Positions 63,383-64,000 of a stretch of DNA of 64,000 nt are shown piece after piece. Source of the stretch: Inhella proteolytica. GTDB taxonomy: Bacteria > Pseudomonadota > Gammaproteobacteria > Burkholderiales > Burkholderiaceae_C. Both the position numbers and the translations under genes were made by a program. Each line of letters starts with the position of its first letter. The first letter of the stretch is position 1. The stretch is taken from assembly GCF_016093275.1 (NCBI RefSeq), contig NZ_JAEDAK010000004.1, positions 124,001 through 188,000 of the forward strand, given 5' to 3'. Under the pieces are notes generated by a model. That model had not been told where the DNA came from, searched no databases, and saw nothing but the letters and a program-made list of their open reading frames with translations.

Positions 63383-64000
63383 ATGCGGAACACCGGTCCG
63401 GTCACCCAGCACGAGCACTTTTTTCCGCCTGGCGCCACGCTGGTGTCGGTCACGGATGACAAGGGCCGTATCACCTACTGCAACCAGGCCTTCATCGAGG
63501 TCAGCGGCTACACCCGCGAAGAGCTGCTGGGCCAGCCCCACAACCTGGTGCGCCACCCCGACATGCCGGCCGAGGCCTTCCGCGACCTCTGGGCCACCAT
63601 CGCCGCCGGCCGTCCTTGGTCGGGCCTGGTGAAGAACCGCCGCAAGGACGGTGACCACTACTGGGTCATGGCCAATGCCACGCCGGTGCGCATGGGGGAA
63701 CGGACGGTGGGCTACATGTCGGTACGCACCGCGCCCAGCCGCGAGCAGGTGCGCGCGGCCGAGGCCCTGTACGCCCAGATGCGCGGGAGCGACCGCCTCG
63801 GCCTGGACGCAGGCCAGGTGGTGCGGCGCGATCCGCTCGGACGGCTGCTCGGTGCGAGCCGGGCCTGGCTGCGCTGCCAGGGCCTGAGCGCGCTGGTCGG
63901 GCTGGCCAGCCTGATCGGGATGGGCGCCTTGGTGTCGGCCGGCGCCCCGCTGCTGGCCTGGTTGCCTGCGGCCCTGGCCGCGGCGCTGGCCCTGGCCTGG
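63383..64000 (+). CDS. Aer-like PAS chemoreceptor (3' end outside window)
   Basis: The frame stays open to the last base of the window; 206 codons are visible. The N-terminal PAS domain (~10-125) is of the Aer type: TLVSVTDDKGRITYCNQAFIEV, SGYTREELLGQPHNLVRHPDMP, AFRDLWATIAAGRPWSGLVKNRRKDGDHYWV and NATPVRMGERTVGYMSVR. A hydrophobic pair (~165-206, GLSALVGLASLIGMGALVSA and LLAWLPAALAAALALAW) follows, where Aer has its membrane anchor. HAMP and methyl-accepting domains would be expected beyond the window. AGGGAG precedes the ATG at 63383. Aer proteins sense redox state through FAD bound to the PAS domain. Confidence 0.88.
   Translation, partial: MRNTGPVTQHEHFFPPGATLVSVTDDKGRITYCNQAFIEVSGYTREELLGQPHNLVRHPDMPAEAFRDLWATIAAGRPWSGLVKNRRKDGDHYWVMANATPVRMGERTVGYMSVRTAPSREQVRAAEALYAQMRGSDRLGLDAGQVVRRDPLGRLLGASRAWLRCQGLSALVGLASLIGMGALVSAGAPLLAWLPAALAAALALAW

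Overview
The window reads as chromosomal DNA of a high-GC betaproteobacterium of the order Burkholderiales. I infer the Roseateles/Pelomonas/Inhella type from the strong GC bias, the family-level look of the proteins and the intergenic hairpin repeats; this is not proven. I see no rRNA, tRNA, CRISPR array, prophage or insertion-sequence transposase. The window opens inside a LytTR response regulator gene and closes inside a PAS-containing chemoreceptor gene.

Layout. 1-2159: LytTR regulator, then nadC and a fumarylacetoacetate-hydrolase-family gene on the minus strand. 2320-5008: three unrecognised genes and a 780-bp block of inverted repeats. 5009-6067: a TPR protein, possibly a shortened signalling protein. 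6216-13641: an amino-sugar operon (BadF-type kinase, GntR/HutC repressor, nagA, SIS-domain deaminase, nagZ, AmpG-like permease, GH16-like protein), almost every junction overlapping. 13691-16221: PafA-like phosphatase and a membrane-tethered receiver protein. 16246-16863: an element bounded by inverted arms. 16875-22259: GST and xdhC divergent from a three-subunit molybdenum hydroxylase. 22275-27845: four tandem membrane EAL-domain genes, the first with a degraded active site. 27857-35705: quinone oxidoreductase, coxG-like gene, a large hybrid sensor kinase and a TonB-dependent receptor. 35785-39665: a complete siaABCD operon. 39846-50642: oxyR, panBC, a cyclophilin lipoprotein, queA, argG, an IMPACT-family gene, an ECF sigma cassette and tgt, with small unknowns between. 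50658-50934: a cruciform-like palindromic element. 50949-58101: radA, a cation-efflux gene with a MerR-type promoter, LysE and EamA exporters, a secreted cyanophycinase and a Tat-exported PhoX behind a clear Pho box. 58260-64000: chemoreceptor, GGDEF-EAL protein with a periplasmic binding domain, and an Aer-like receptor.

Themes. Cyclic-di-GMP signalling is unusually dense: four EAL genes, SiaD and one GGDEF-EAL gene. A second theme is nutrient scavenging (amino sugars, phosphate, possibly cyanophycin). The least ordinary material is the EAL tandem array, the three palindromic or inverted-repeat intergenic elements, the GH16-like protein in the amino-sugar operon and the membrane-anchored receiver.
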